64,000 nucleotides of DNA from Devosia indica (lineage in GTDB: Bacteria; Pseudomonadota; Alphaproteobacteria; Rhizobiales; Devosiaceae). This document shows, in pieces, positions 9,664 to 18,506 of this stretch. Made by a program: the position numbers and the translations under genes. Under the pieces are notes generated by a model. That model did no database searches and was not told where the DNA came from. It worked only from the letters and a program-made list of their open reading frames with translations. The DNA lies in assembly GCF_003056405.1 (NCBI RefSeq), contig NZ_PYVZ01000015.1:50121-114120 (forward strand). The letters are read 5' to 3'. How positions within the stretch are numbered: position 1 is the first letter of the stretch; every line of letters begins with the position of its first letter.

Positions 9664-9742
9664 GCCGATCCGCGCCAACGGACCGACGGCCTGACCACAT
9701 CAACCTGACGCAACAGGTGCAATATGGCTGAGGCCAATCCTA

Positions 9743-9760
9743 GCGGGACGCGCGTCCCGC
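9743..9760. repeat. Perfect 18-bp palindrome GCGGGACGCGCGTCCCGC
   Basis: Exact dyad about 165 bp before the start of the GIY-YIG-like gene. No T-run follows on either strand. Candidate operator for the three-gene operon. Confidence 0.7.
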
Positions 9761-9923
9761 ACAATCGCTGCCACTATACGGCAAGCGCTTTTCCCCACCC
9801 GATCACGTGTTTGATGGCGTCTCTGGCGCCGATGCGGCGCATTTAAGCGGCGCTCCTCGAACTCACACCTCTTGTTTCTGTCGATCAGGCGCGAACCGTT
9901 CGGGTTCGCGCGGGAGAAGTTCA

Positions 9924-10814
9924 TTGTCTTTTCTGTCCATGCATTCCGCCTTTTCCGCCATCAGCTATTTCGGCGATGACGAGCGTCCCCTGGTGCCCTC
10001 CGTTCTGCACGTGCCCGGGGCGCACCGGGCCGATCTCAGCCGGCTGCGCGTCACCGGTCCGGCCGTCTATCTGGCCCTCTATGCCGATGGCATTCACGCC
10101 TATGTCGGGGTCAGCGGCGATTATCCGTCCCGGGCCGGCGAAAGCCCGCATCTTAATTGGCATGGCGCGCTCGAACAGGTCTTCGTCATCACCGAAGCCC
10201 AGGACCGCTGGACCCTGGACGAGGCTCGCGCGGCCGAGCGGATTGTCTGGGAAAGCCTCAACGAAGTCTGTGGCTATGTGACACTGGGGCAAATCCCGCT
10301 GGGCGCCCCTGTCGCCGATCGCTATGCCCAGCTCCGGATGTTCTGCGGCCGGGCGCTGCAGCTCATTGCCGCCAGCGGTCATGCCCTGACCAATATTCCC
10401 GATGCCGCCCTGCTGGTCGGCGCAACCGGAAATAGTGACATTCTCGGGGATGATCTGCCCGGTCTCTACGAAGGTGTGCTGCACGAGTTCGTCGGCAAGA
10501 ACATTGCCGCACAGGCCGTCGAAGGCCCGGACGGTGACTGGACACTACTTGCCGGCAGTGAGGTCTGGAGCACGCCGGTGCGGTCGGCCGGTCAACTGGT
10601 CCGGGTCCGGCATGAAAGCCTTCTCTATTCTGGCTGCATCGAACCCCATCCCACCGATCCACGGTTGCTCGTGACGCGCCGGCATCTGCATTTCTCCTCG
10701 GCCAGCGGTGCCGCGCTCTTTGTGGCCGGTTCCAAGGGCTATGGTCCGGCCGGCTGGCGCCGTCTGTGCATGGTGCGCAATGGCGTGCCCGGGCCGTTGC
10801 CGCGCCAGCCCTAG
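9924..10814 (+). CDS. GIY-YIG-like nuclease with C-terminal DUF4357-like domain
   Basis: 296 residues from TTG 9924, chosen because GGGAGAAG ends 4 bases before it; the in-frame ATG at 9939 is the alternative. The N-terminal third resembles a GIY-YIG fold: AVYLALYADG...AYVGVSGDYPSR carries a GIY/YIG-like pair and an Arg, and a Glu-containing helix (AAERIVWESL) follows at the usual spacing. The C-terminal part (DWTLLAGSEVW, then FSSASGAALFVAGSKGYGP..GW) matches DUF4357, which often accompanies GIY-YIG domains. The motifs are degenerate, so nuclease activity is uncertain. It is followed by an AAA-M41 protease gene and a small gene on the same strand, probably one operon. Confidence 0.65.
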   Translation: MSFLSMHSAFSAISYFGDDERPLVPSVLHVPGAHRADLSRLRVTGPAVYLALYADGIHAYVGVSGDYPSRAGESPHLNWHGALEQVFVITEAQDRWTLDEARAAERIVWESLNEVCGYVTLGQIPLGAPVADRYAQLRMFCGRALQLIAASGHALTNIPDAALLVGATGNSDILGDDLPGLYEGVLHEFVGKNIAAQAVEGPDGDWTLLAGSEVWSTPVRSAGQLVRVRHESLLYSGCIEPHPTDPRLLVTRRHLHFSSASGAALFVAGSKGYGPAGWRRLCMVRNGVPGPLPRQP

Positions 10815-10899
10815 TCGGCCGCGGAACACCGGCCGCATCGTCATTTCCATTTTCATCTGCATCGCGTGTGCCGCCCAATCGCAGACGCCCAGGACTCCT

Positions 10900-12810
10900 A
10901 TGCCCCATTCCCATCAAACGCCCGACCACCAAGTCAATCCACCCGTAGATCCAGATGTCCTGGTCAGACAGATCGCGGATCACTTCTGCGCTGCCATGCT
11001 CGAAGCCGCCCTGCCCAATGGCCTTGGCACCGGGCTTGCAGGCAACCGACCCATTGTCGTCATTCTCCAGGTGCCTGGCGCCGACTGGGTCGACTACTTC
11101 GAAGAGTATTTGCGCAAGGCCTATCCCGGGGCCCTTGTCGTGGCGCGCCATGATGACTCGAGCCGGGGGCTGGCGGGCTGGAACAGCCAGACTCTCATGC
11201 CTTTCCTGCACAGCCGTGCGGTCGTCGGTGTCTCGCACAATCCCGAAAGCCTGCTGCCTGGTCTTCTGCTCGAGACTGCTGACCACTTTGTCGTGCTGGA
11301 AAAGCCCGACTATCCTATGGTGCGGGACAGCATCATCGATCTCACCGCCGCCATGCCGCGCCGGCTCAAGGCGAACGATCTTGCGGGTCTCGATGCCGGC
11401 CAGCTGCTGGCAGCCCTGCGTCCGGCCACCAGCGCCGGGACGATGGCCAAGCGCATATCGGCCATTGCCGCGCGCCAGCAGGCGGCGCTCCAAATTCCTG
11501 ATGCGCCGCCGATCGATGCCCTCTGCCTGCCCCCCGCCGTGGCCGACTGGGCCCAAAGGGTGGTCGTCAATCTGCCTAAGGGCGACATTGCCGGGCTCGA
11601 GCACACCCTGATCTCGGGTCCCCCGGGCACCGGCAAGACTTTGCTGGCCCGTTCCCTGGCCGCGTCCGCCCACCTGCCCCTGGTCACGACCAATGCCGCC
11701 AACTGGCTGCAGTCCGGCAAGGGTCATCTCAGTGATGTGCTGTCGGCACAGGCCGACTTCTTTTCAGAGCTCGGGCGGGCCGCGCCCGCCATCGGGGTGA
11801 TCGACGAGCTCGACTCCGTACCCAATCGCAGGGATTTGCGCGGAGACTATGATCCCTGGTGGATCAGTCTCACCAATGCCCTTTTGACTGCGATCGACCA
11901 GTTGGTCGCCTCCGGAAAACCGGTGTTGTTGATTGGTATCACCAATCACTGTGAGCGGCTTGATCCGGCCCTGGTCCGCGCCGGGCGCCTGGGGTTGCAT
12001 CTGACGCTGCCGCCGCCACAGTCGGCTGGTCAGCGCCTAAAAATGCTGCAGCTGCATCTGCCCGATCCTCTCAACGCGGACGAACTTTCTGTGCTGCTGC
12101 CCTATCTGGGTCATCAGACCCAGGCGGAGCTCGGCCAGATTGCCGTCCGGGCAAAGGCCAGGGCCGCCGAAGAGGGCGCGTCCCTTAATACCGACCATTT
12201 GCGGTCTGTCCTTGCCCCGCCCGAGACCCGGCCTGAGGACCTGCGCCGCGCGGTGGCGCTGCATGAGGCAGGTCACGCAGTCATGGCCATTCATCTGGGG
12301 CGCCCGGTGCATATGGTCTCGATCGTGCCTGGCGAGGGACATGAGGGCGCGACAGACTTCGACGAAGCGCCGGGTGGTTTCGTCACTGCCAATGTCATCG
12401 AGGACAATATTCGCATCCTCCTGGGCGGTCGGGCGGCCGACATGCTGGCAGGTTGCGGGGCCAATTCCGGCGCCCGTGCGGATATCTCCCGGGCCGCTGA
12501 GCTCATCCATGACGCCTGTTTCGAGCTCTTTCTTTATGGGCCCACCCGGCAATGGGCCGGGCCCGGGGCCGAATTCAAAGACCGCCGGCGTCTGGTCGAG
12601 GAGCGGCTTGGCCGCCTTCTCGATGAGACCCTGTCTATCCTGACGCCACTGCGTCCGGCACTTGAAGCGGTCGCTGAAGCACTCCTCGCCCGCTCAGTTC
12701 TCACCGCCTCCGACCTAGAGGCGGTGCTTGGTGCGCTCCACCCCGCCCCCGATCCCGGTCCTAAGGCCCCCAAGGGCCACCAGACCGCCCAAGACCCTTC
12801 CCATTCTTAA
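10900..12810 (+). CDS. FtsH-like AAA ATPase with M41 zinc metallopeptidase domain, no membrane segment
   Basis: 636 residues from ATG 10900. The N-terminal ~220 residues are a non-FtsH domain without transmembrane helices (ADWVDYFEEYLRKAYPG). The AAA module has Walker A GPPGTGKT (Lys246), Walker B IGVIDELDS, sensor IGITN and a second-region-of-homology-like LDPALVRAGRLG. The C-terminal peptidase domain has the zinc motif HEAGHA (His455, His459) and a later acidic stretch with GGRAADMLAG typical of M41. FtsH degrades membrane proteins; this soluble relative is of a type seen on alphaproteobacterial plasmids and islands. It sits between a GIY-YIG/DUF4357 gene and a small gene, with no housekeeping neighbours, suggesting an accessory role. 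ATP-dependent proteolysis is firmly inferred; substrate unknown. Confidence 0.92.
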   Translation: MPHSHQTPDHQVNPPVDPDVLVRQIADHFCAAMLEAALPNGLGTGLAGNRPIVVILQVPGADWVDYFEEYLRKAYPGALVVARHDDSSRGLAGWNSQTLMPFLHSRAVVGVSHNPESLLPGLLLETADHFVVLEKPDYPMVRDSIIDLTAAMPRRLKANDLAGLDAGQLLAALRPATSAGTMAKRISAIAARQQAALQIPDAPPIDALCLPPAVADWAQRVVVNLPKGDIAGLEHTLISGPPGTGKTLLARSLAASAHLPLVTTNAANWLQSGKGHLSDVLSAQADFFSELGRAAPAIGVIDELDSVPNRRDLRGDYDPWWISLTNALLTAIDQLVASGKPVLLIGITNHCERLDPALVRAGRLGLHLTLPPPQSAGQRLKMLQLHLPDPLNADELSVLLPYLGHQTQAELGQIAVRAKARAAEEGASLNTDHLRSVLAPPETRPEDLRRAVALHEAGHAVMAIHLGRPVHMVSIVPGEGHEGATDFDEAPGGFVTANVIEDNIRILLGGRAADMLAGCGANSGARADISRAAELIHDACFELFLYGPTRQWAGPGAEFKDRRRLVEERLGRLLDETLSILTPLRPALEAVAEALLARSVLTASDLEAVLGALHPAPDPGPKAPKGHQTAQDPSHS

Positions 12811-12828
12811 AAAAAAAGGCACCTCACC

Positions 12829-13233
12829 ATGGTCATTCTCCCCCCCTTCGATATTGGCATCGCCCAACAAAGCGGCACCATCGGACTTATGGATGTCGAC
12901 CGCCTTGTTGACGTCGAGCCCGAGCAGTTGAGCGAGGCGATGCGCCGCAAGATCGATGCCGCCCGCAAATCGGTCCAGCGCCTTCGGGCCGGCTGGCGCC
13001 CCGGGCCAGATACACTTGAAATCTCACCGCGCCTCCATGACTGGCGCTTTATTCAGGTCGCGCCCCGCGCCACGGTTCTGGCCGGGACCGTGGTCGGTCA
13101 TCCGCGTCTTGGGGACCGTCCCTGGGTTCAGACGTCCTACCTTATCGGGCTCGATGCCACCCATCTCAAATGGGCGCGCACCCTGTCGAGGTTCTATGTA
13201 CTTGGGGAGCCCTCGAGCTATCCGGTGGGATAG
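12829..13233 (+). CDS. Small conserved protein, DUF6634-like
   Basis: 134 residues, starting at the ATG 18 bp after the AAA-M41 stop; an A-rich run (AAAAAAAAAGG) precedes it. Soluble and basic in the middle (AARKSVQRLRAGWRPG). The C-terminal pattern RFIQVAPRATVLAGTVVGHPR...WARTLSRFYVLG is what I recall for DUF6634-type proteins, common next to accessory genes in Rhizobiales; the name is tentative. Its position makes it the third member of the GIY-YIG/AAA-M41 operon. No catalytic motif visible. Confidence 0.7.
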   Translation: MVILPPFDIGIAQQSGTIGLMDVDRLVDVEPEQLSEAMRRKIDAARKSVQRLRAGWRPGPDTLEISPRLHDWRFIQVAPRATVLAGTVVGHPRLGDRPWVQTSYLIGLDATHLKWARTLSRFYVLGEPSSYPVG

Positions 13234-13645
13234 CAGGGCCCGCAAAGGGAGCGGCAAGGACTACGGTGGCCTGACTCATAATGACGACTATCTCGTAATG
13301 TCAGGCAATGTTCCGCGTACTGGACCAACGCATAGTTCGCCATGATCTTCGCGCTACCGCCACGTTCCGCCTGTCCGACCGAATCGGCCCGACCGATTGG
13401 ACTTTCGGGTATCTCGCCCTTTTCCCACCTCCGGGCAAACTCGGCGCTCAATGTGGTCTTCTCTTGGAAGGCTTGCAATGATAAACTAGATCGCACTTTA
13501 TTGAGAGCCTCATGCGGGGCCGACATCCATCTATGGCTCTTAACGGTTGCACCGGTCGGCATTGCCTGTGCAACGCAAAACTGGTGGTCTTGATGCCCCT
13601 CTTTTTTCTGGGATTGGCCATGGCGGCCTGGGGTGCCGTGACACA
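13234..13645. other. Intergenic/degenerate DNA, 412 bp
   Basis: Short overlapping frames exist on both strands, none with RBS or recognisable product. A frame from ATG 13593 (MPLFFLGLAMAAWGAV) looks like the hydrophobic start of a secreted or anchored protein and stops after 27 codons just before the SGNH-like fragment; it may be that gene's lost N-terminus in another frame. Confidence 0.4.
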
Positions 13646-14086
13646 ATGCGATTCTCCGTGGCTCAAGGTTACATGACCAGAGGCAATGGCCACATTTCGA
13701 GCGATGACGTCCCAATGCCCCACGGTTATTCGACTGGGATTGAGAACGGCTACTCCGTCTATCTGAACTACTTCGACCGAATGGTTCAGTCGTTGACCAG
13801 CAGAGGCGTCGAAGTTTTCGTTTATCAGTTTCCATGGCCGGAGCAGCGAAGGGACGAGCCTGGTTTTCAAGAGGTTCTGGCCTACTATGATCAATTGCTG
13901 GAAGCTCACGGCGGGAGCAATGTGCACTTCCTGCCCACTCTTCGCTTCTGGCCGACGGAGTTTTTTGTCGATCCGTTGCACCTGAACGAGGCCGGCGCAC
14001 AGCGGCTTTCTCGGGAGCTCGCCACCGAGTTGGCTCGCCATCCGGATTTCCAGGGACTGTTCAGTCAGAAGGTCGCTTCCAATTGA
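13646..14086 (+). pseudogene. C-terminal fragment of an SGNH/GDSL-hydrolase-like protein
   Basis: The frame reads MRFSVAQGYMTRGNGH... to the stop at 14086. The end contains FVDPLHLNEAGAQRLSREL, the D-x-x-H block that supplies the catalytic Asp and His in SGNH hydrolases, typical of surface-polysaccharide acetyl-modifying enzymes. The N-terminal GDS nucleophile block is absent: the frame is open for only ~33 codons upstream and shows no such motif. A hydrophobic start at 13593 in another frame suggests frameshift or internal deletion. Base composition is lower in GC than flanking genes. Likely a remnant of the polysaccharide locus that follows. Confidence 0.55.
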
Positions 14087-14297
14087 AAGGAGCGCCGACA
14101 ACCTTCAGAACTCTCGGTCGTTTGTGTTGGAGCTGTCCGTTGATGCGCGAGCCACCAACTGCACCGTCATTCGCGTAACAGAAGCGTACGTGACACAAAA
14201 CGGGCACCATTGTTCCGTTAGAAAGGGCTGAGCGATCCACGCACAGCTGCGTGCCGTGGCGGTCGATATGTCCAAATGGACAGCTATTGCCAGTTCT

Positions 14298-15362
14298 TCA
14301 CTGAGCTGAAACAGCAAAGCGGGACATTATGGGCTTGGCGTTTCCAGATGCGAACATTAAGAACGGAATATACCCCATCAACAGAACTGAGTATCCGAAC
14401 AAGCCTCCAGCCATTGCTATTATGATGGATAGGTGAACTAGGTTGAGCCCCGGCCCGGAGGTCTTGACCATGTGGATTGGCCGCCAACCATAGCAACGAG
14501 CAACTGTCGATGCGGCTACAACGCCTACCCACCAGTACTGCAGAATCGACGCCAATCGTCCTCCTACACCAGGAAGGTCATCTTGCTCTAGCAAGTCTCC
14601 CAGTCCGACAGATCTAGCAATGTCACCACCTGCCCCATGGCCAAGCATTCGAAAGACCGCAGCTTCATCACCTCCGTAGTATGCGAGGTTCTTGCCAAGC
14701 CCGATTAGGGCATAGCCAACAAACAGCGCTAGGGTGAGGGCAATAGACACGGCTGCAATTGGATTGTTTTTGAGAAGTTTGGCGTCCATCAAGAAGGCAA
14801 CCAAGATAATACCTGCTGAGAGCCCCATTGCAGCCAGTAGTGTTCCGGAACTCACTCCTGCAAGAAGGCATCCGAGCAGTGCCGAAATGGCATGGACGGG
14901 CTTCCATTCTCTCTGTTTGTACCAGTCAGCGCCGGCAAAAATTATCAGCAGGTATCCACAGAAGGCTAAAAGCAGGCGGCCATTCATTAGCATGGACATA
15001 ACGAACATGCAGAAAACCACGACATCTCGACGCCACACGTGCCCCTGTGAACCCCAGACATCGACATCAATCCGGGCAACAAGCATGCTCATGAAGAACA
15101 ATACAAGGACGCATTCAAAGCTGAATACGAGGTCCGGCGGCAAGTTTGCGAACTCGGCCACAGCGAATACCGGGTAGTAAACCAGGTAGCGGAGCCCATG
15201 CGGATGTCCACTGAGCAACACCCCGAGTGGGTCGTGCCCGACCGACTGCCACATGTCCCATGCTTGAGAATTGAGTGTGAATGTCTTCCACCCGACTAGC
15301 ACCGTCAGCAAGAGCGCCAATGTTGCAAAGATAACCACAAGGCTGAGTTGTTCAATCTTCAT
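14298..15362 (-). CDS. Polytopic membrane protein, possible polysaccharide polymerase/ligase (Wzy-like)
   Basis: 354 residues from the ATG at 15362, where the protein starts MKIEQLSLVVIFATLALLL; a longer frame upstream is less plausible. About ten hydrophobic segments are visible (VVIFATLALLLTVLVGW, VFCMFVMSMLMNGRLLLAF, IAAVSIALTLALFVGYALI, and others) with a sizeable loop before the last helices (FRMLGHGAGGDIARSVGLGDLLEQ). This helix count and position beside a surface-polysaccharide locus fit a Wzy-type polymerase, but no signature motif confirms it. It is divergent from the plus-strand locus, sharing the 339-bp intergenic region. Confidence 0.7.
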   Translation of the reverse strand: MKIEQLSLVVIFATLALLLTVLVGWKTFTLNSQAWDMWQSVGHDPLGVLLSGHPHGLRYLVYYPVFAVAEFANLPPDLVFSFECVLVLFFMSMLVARIDVDVWGSQGHVWRRDVVVFCMFVMSMLMNGRLLLAFCGYLLIIFAGADWYKQREWKPVHAISALLGCLLAGVSSGTLLAAMGLSAGIILVAFLMDAKLLKNNPIAAVSIALTLALFVGYALIGLGKNLAYYGGDEAAVFRMLGHGAGGDIARSVGLGDLLEQDDLPGVGGRLASILQYWWVGVVAASTVARCYGWRPIHMVKTSGPGLNLVHLSIIIAMAGGLFGYSVLLMGYIPFLMFASGNAKPIMSRFAVSAQ

Positions 15363-15701
15363 GGGGCCGCCGCTGATCAGTTGATCGGCCCTATTAGCGC
15401 CTGCACGGTCGTGATGCAATCGAGTCTGCGCAGGCAAAGTGCTGCTGATTGTTCGGTGTTGCCAAGGTGCACCGCGGTTGGCGTCGCTGTGGCGGCAAAG
15501 GACTCCGTGAGGTTAATGCGGATGACAACACCAAGCCAATTGCCGCGGCACTTGACCGGCGACAGGGGAGGACGAAGTTTGAAGTTGCTCGTGAGGGACA
15601 TTCGCTGCAAATCCAGACGGCTTCACAGGTCACCTATTGACCAAAGTTGCCAATCATGACAGGCGACCTAAACGACTATCCAGACCGGTGATCTGTCACT
15701 C
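15363..15701. promoter_or_regulatory. Divergent intergenic region, 339 bp, likely promoters for polysaccharide locus
   Basis: No gene seen. It separates the minus-strand membrane protein from the first gene of the plus-strand nonulosonate locus, so promoters for both should lie here; I cannot place -35/-10 boxes with confidence. Confidence 0.4.
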
Positions 15702-17609
15702 ATGATACGTGAACTCACGGCCCGCATCCTTAGCATTCCCCGGCGCTGGAAACGTGTCGTCCTCGTTACTTCTGATACATTTATTCTGGTCCTTGCGGCC
15801 TGGGCCAGTTTGGCGATCCGGCTCGACACCTTTGGTCTGCCCGGGACCACGGATGAATGGTTCGCGATCATTTCCGCGCCAATAGTGGCGATTCCTATCT
15901 TTGCAGGCTTGGGCCTCTACCGTCCTGTTGTACGTTACCTTCCAGAACGGGCCATGTGGACGATTTTCAAGGCTACTGCTCTGTCTGTGATGGCCTGGGT
16001 ACTGGTAGCCTTTATGGCGCAGCTGTTATGGCGTGGTTCGTTGCCCCGATCAGTTCCGATCATCTTCTTCGCAATCGCTTGCGTGCTGCTGATCGGGAGC
16101 CGGTTTCTGGCCAAATGGTTGATTTCGCACCTGGGTCGCGACGTTCTCGCTCAGCGTCCATCCGTTGTCATCTATGGCGCAGGTGCCGCTGGGACGCAGT
16201 TGGCCCTGTCCTTGAAGAGCACGCACGACGTAGTGGCGTTTGTTGACGACGATCCAACACTGCATCGACGCGAAGTCGCGAACATTCGAGTTCATTCCCC
16301 CAGTGCCCTTCCAGCGCTGCTGGACAACTACGCTGTCCAGCAGATCATTTTGTCCATGCCATCAATTTCTGCAGACCGCCGGAAGGCCGTCGTTGCGGAC
16401 GTGTCTCGTCACGGTGTGAAGGTGCAGTCACTTCCCGACATTTCGGACCTGGTGACGGGGAAATACCTCGTCAGCCAAGTGCGCGAGATCGAAATTGATG
16501 ATCTCTTGGGGCGCTCCACGGTACCGCCTGACCTTGACCTTATTCGGCAAATGGTCTCCGGCAAGACCATCATGGTAACCGGGGCTGGCGGTTCAATCGG
16601 CTCTGAGCTTTGCCGGAAGATCTCGCAGTGGCGGCCCCAGCGCTTGGTCCTGTTCGAGGCCAATGAGTTCGCGCTCTACAAAATTGACCGTGAGTTGGCC
16701 GGGAGCGGGGAGGCGGCTGTCGTGCCGGTCCTGGGGTCTGTCACGGATGAAGCGCTGGTTCGACGCACGATGGAACATTACGCGGTGGGCGCGGTCTTCC
16801 ATGCGGCCGCGCACAAGCATGTCCCTCTGGTCGAGGCCAATGCGCTTGAGGGCATTGAGAACAATGTATTTGGCACCAAGACTGTAGTGGACGTAGCGTT
16901 CTCCGTCGGGGTGAAGAACTTCGTTCTCATTTCGACCGATAAGGCCGTTCGCCCGACTAACGTAATGGGTGCCACCAAGCGTTGGGCCGAGCTTATTGTA
17001 CGCGAGAAGGCTGCTGAAGCCGCGGCGGCGAATACCGGGCAGCAATTCTGCGCCGTGCGCTTTGGCAATGTCTTGGGGTCAAATGGTTCGGTAGTTCCCT
17101 TGTTCAAGGAGCAGATCGCGCACGGGGGACCGATCACGCTGACCGATCCAGCCATGACGCGCTACTTCATGTCTATCAAAGAGGCCGCAGAACTGATCGT
17201 CCAGGCTGGTGCGCTTTCGAAGGGAGGCGACGTGTTCCTGCTCGATATGGGTGAACCTATGCTGATTTCAGAACTGGCAGAGAACATGGTCAGATTGGCA
17301 GGATTGTCCGTCAGGAACGTTGACAATCCACATGGTGACATCGAGATCGTGGCAGTTGGCAAGCGGCCTGGAGAGAAGCTCTATGAGGAGCTGTTCTACG
17401 ATGATGCGGCAGCGGAGCGAACCAGGCACCCCAAGATTCTTCGGGCTGCCGCGGCTTCGGATGATCTGCATATGCAGCAAAAGCTTAACGTGTTGCGTTC
17501 GGCTCTGCACGAAGCGGACGAGTCACTGGCACGCAGTCTTCTATTTGGCCTGGTCGTAGAGACAGATGTCAACGTCGCCGGACGCCAGGACAAGGCGACT
17601 GTGGGATAG
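15702..17609 (+). CDS. Membrane-bound nucleoside-diphosphate-sugar 4,6-dehydratase (CapD/FlaA1/PglF family)
   Basis: 635 residues. Four N-terminal membrane helices (residues ~18-130, e.g. VVLVTSDTFILVLAAWASLAI) precede a CoA-binding-like Rossmann domain (VVIYGAGAAGTQLALSL) and a catalytic SDR domain with GAGGSIGSELCRKI and the block VMGATKRWAE, where Met replaces the usual Tyr of the YxxxK motif, as in WbpM/PglF. Family members convert UDP-GlcNAc to UDP-4-keto-6-deoxy-hexose. With the aminotransferase (29751), acetyltransferase (29128), hydrolysing 2-epimerase (27999), synthase (26971) and cytidylyltransferase (26276) downstream, it is inferred to supply the first step of legionaminic-acid-type synthesis. 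Confidence 0.93.
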   Translation: MIRELTARILSIPRRWKRVVLVTSDTFILVLAAWASLAIRLDTFGLPGTTDEWFAIISAPIVAIPIFAGLGLYRPVVRYLPERAMWTIFKATALSVMAWVLVAFMAQLLWRGSLPRSVPIIFFAIACVLLIGSRFLAKWLISHLGRDVLAQRPSVVIYGAGAAGTQLALSLKSTHDVVAFVDDDPTLHRREVANIRVHSPSALPALLDNYAVQQIILSMPSISADRRKAVVADVSRHGVKVQSLPDISDLVTGKYLVSQVREIEIDDLLGRSTVPPDLDLIRQMVSGKTIMVTGAGGSIGSELCRKISQWRPQRLVLFEANEFALYKIDRELAGSGEAAVVPVLGSVTDEALVRRTMEHYAVGAVFHAAAHKHVPLVEANALEGIENNVFGTKTVVDVAFSVGVKNFVLISTDKAVRPTNVMGATKRWAELIVREKAAEAAAANTGQQFCAVRFGNVLGSNGSVVPLFKEQIAHGGPITLTDPAMTRYFMSIKEAAELIVQAGALSKGGDVFLLDMGEPMLISELAENMVRLAGLSVRNVDNPHGDIEIVAVGKRPGEKLYEELFYDDAAAERTRHPKILRAAAASDDLHMQQKLNVLRSALHEADESLARSLLFGLVVETDVNVAGRQDKATVG

Positions 17610-17620
17610 TGTGCCAGAGT

Positions 17621-17640
17621 GGCCCCGCGATGGCGGGGTC
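17621..17640. other. Intercistronic hairpin GGCCCCGC-GATG-GCGGGGTC
   Basis: 8-bp stem (one G-T pair) with a 4-base loop, 11 bp after the dehydratase stop and before the aldolase-like gene. No T-run follows, so it may be a processing or mRNA-stability element rather than a full terminator. Confidence 0.5.
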
Positions 17641-17672
17641 CCTCCTCGTTTGAGGAAGTGAAAGACGTCGAT

Positions 17673-18506
17673 ATGAGACTAATTTTCATCACCAATGTAC
17701 CCGAACTGGCCGAATACGTGTCCGACCGAGGGGTTGAGCGGGTGATGGTCGATCTCGAATTGCTCGGCAAGGTCGAAAGGCAGGGGCACCTGTCCACCGT
17801 AATCAGCCGCCACACTTTTGATGATGTTGGACGGATTCGCAGGGCTGTTCCTGACAAGAAATTGATGGTTCGCCTCAACCCGGTGAACCTAGGTGGCCGT
17901 GACGAAGTCGAGCGTGCGATCGATCTCGGGGCAGATGTTCTGATGCTTCCTATGTTCCGAACGGCACAGGAGGTTGAGCAGTTCTGCGCCCTTGTTGACG
18001 GCAGGGTCCGGATCTGCCTGCTTCTTGAAACCGCCGGGGCGGCCGCCAATGTCGCCGATATCGTGCGCGTCCAGGGTGTGCAAGAGATCCACATCGGCCT
18101 CAATGACCTACACTTAGATCTAGGACGCACGTTCATGTTTGAACCTCTTGCGGACGGCATAGTCGACCGTCTTGCAGGTTCTATCACCGACGCTGGTCTT
18201 GCCTTGGGTATTGGCGGTCTGGCGCGGGTCGGCGAAGGGCTACTGCCTGCCGAAATGCTGGTCGCCGAACACGTGCGCCTCGGATCCACTGCGGCGATTC
18301 TCTCGCGCACGTTCCACCGCAACAGAATTACGGTTCAGGACCTCGAAACCGAGATGGATTTCGCGGACGAAGTGGCCAAGCTGCAAGCCGCCTATCGCAA
18401 ATTCGGTCAGTCCTCGCCAGACGAGCTGCTGGCCATCCATCGCGAAGTGGCCCTGCGCGTCGCAGGTATTGTGCGCGACAAAGCGGCGGGTGGCCAGGCG
18501 TCGTGA
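17673..18506 (+). CDS. HpcH/HpaI aldolase / citrate lyase-family protein
   Basis: 277 residues from ATG 17673, where the TIM-barrel domain begins directly (MRLIFITN). Motifs of the HpcH/HpaI group: VMVDLE, LMVRLNP, ADVLMLPM, ICLLLETAGA and HIGLNDLHLDLG, which supply substrate and metal contacts in 2-keto-3-deoxy-aldolases. Its neighbours are all surface-sugar genes, and its stop overlaps the flippase start (GTGA). Such aldolase-like genes are known in some polysaccharide clusters but are not a standard step of nonulosonate synthesis; the role here, perhaps making or breaking an acyl/pyruvyl substituent, is unknown. Confidence 0.85.
   Translation: MRLIFITNVPELAEYVSDRGVERVMVDLELLGKVERQGHLSTVISRHTFDDVGRIRRAVPDKKLMVRLNPVNLGGRDEVERAIDLGADVLMLPMFRTAQEVEQFCALVDGRVRICLLLETAGAAANVADIVRVQGVQEIHIGLNDLHLDLGRTFMFEPLADGIVDRLAGSITDAGLALGIGGLARVGEGLLPAEMLVAEHVRLGSTAAILSRTFHRNRITVQDLETEMDFADEVAKLQAAYRKFGQSSPDELLAIHREVALRVAGIVRDKAAGGQAS

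Larger units (their letters stand above)
9287..9923. other. Intergenic region, 637 bp, no convincing gene
   Basis: No reading frame here has a good RBS or a recognisable product. It holds a two-part interrupted inverted repeat (GATCGGGC 9304-9311 with GCCCGATC 9416-9423; GTGCCATGG 9325-9333 with CCATGGCAC 9401-9409) and two perfect palindromes listed separately. Confidence 0.6.

Noticed and set aside
9485..9731. Two opposed short frames in the 9.3-9.9 kb gap
   Set aside because: Neither has a convincing RBS, and both carry palindromic DNA; no product recognised.
10363..11727. Long minus-strand frame (454 codons) over the GIY-YIG and AAA-M41 genes
   Set aside because: Antisense to genes with recognised motifs; no RBS or family features.
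13218..14000. Minus-strand frame of 260 codons over the SGNH fragment
   Set aside because: No family features, low-quality composition, antisense to the fragment with a catalytic-type D-x-x-H block.
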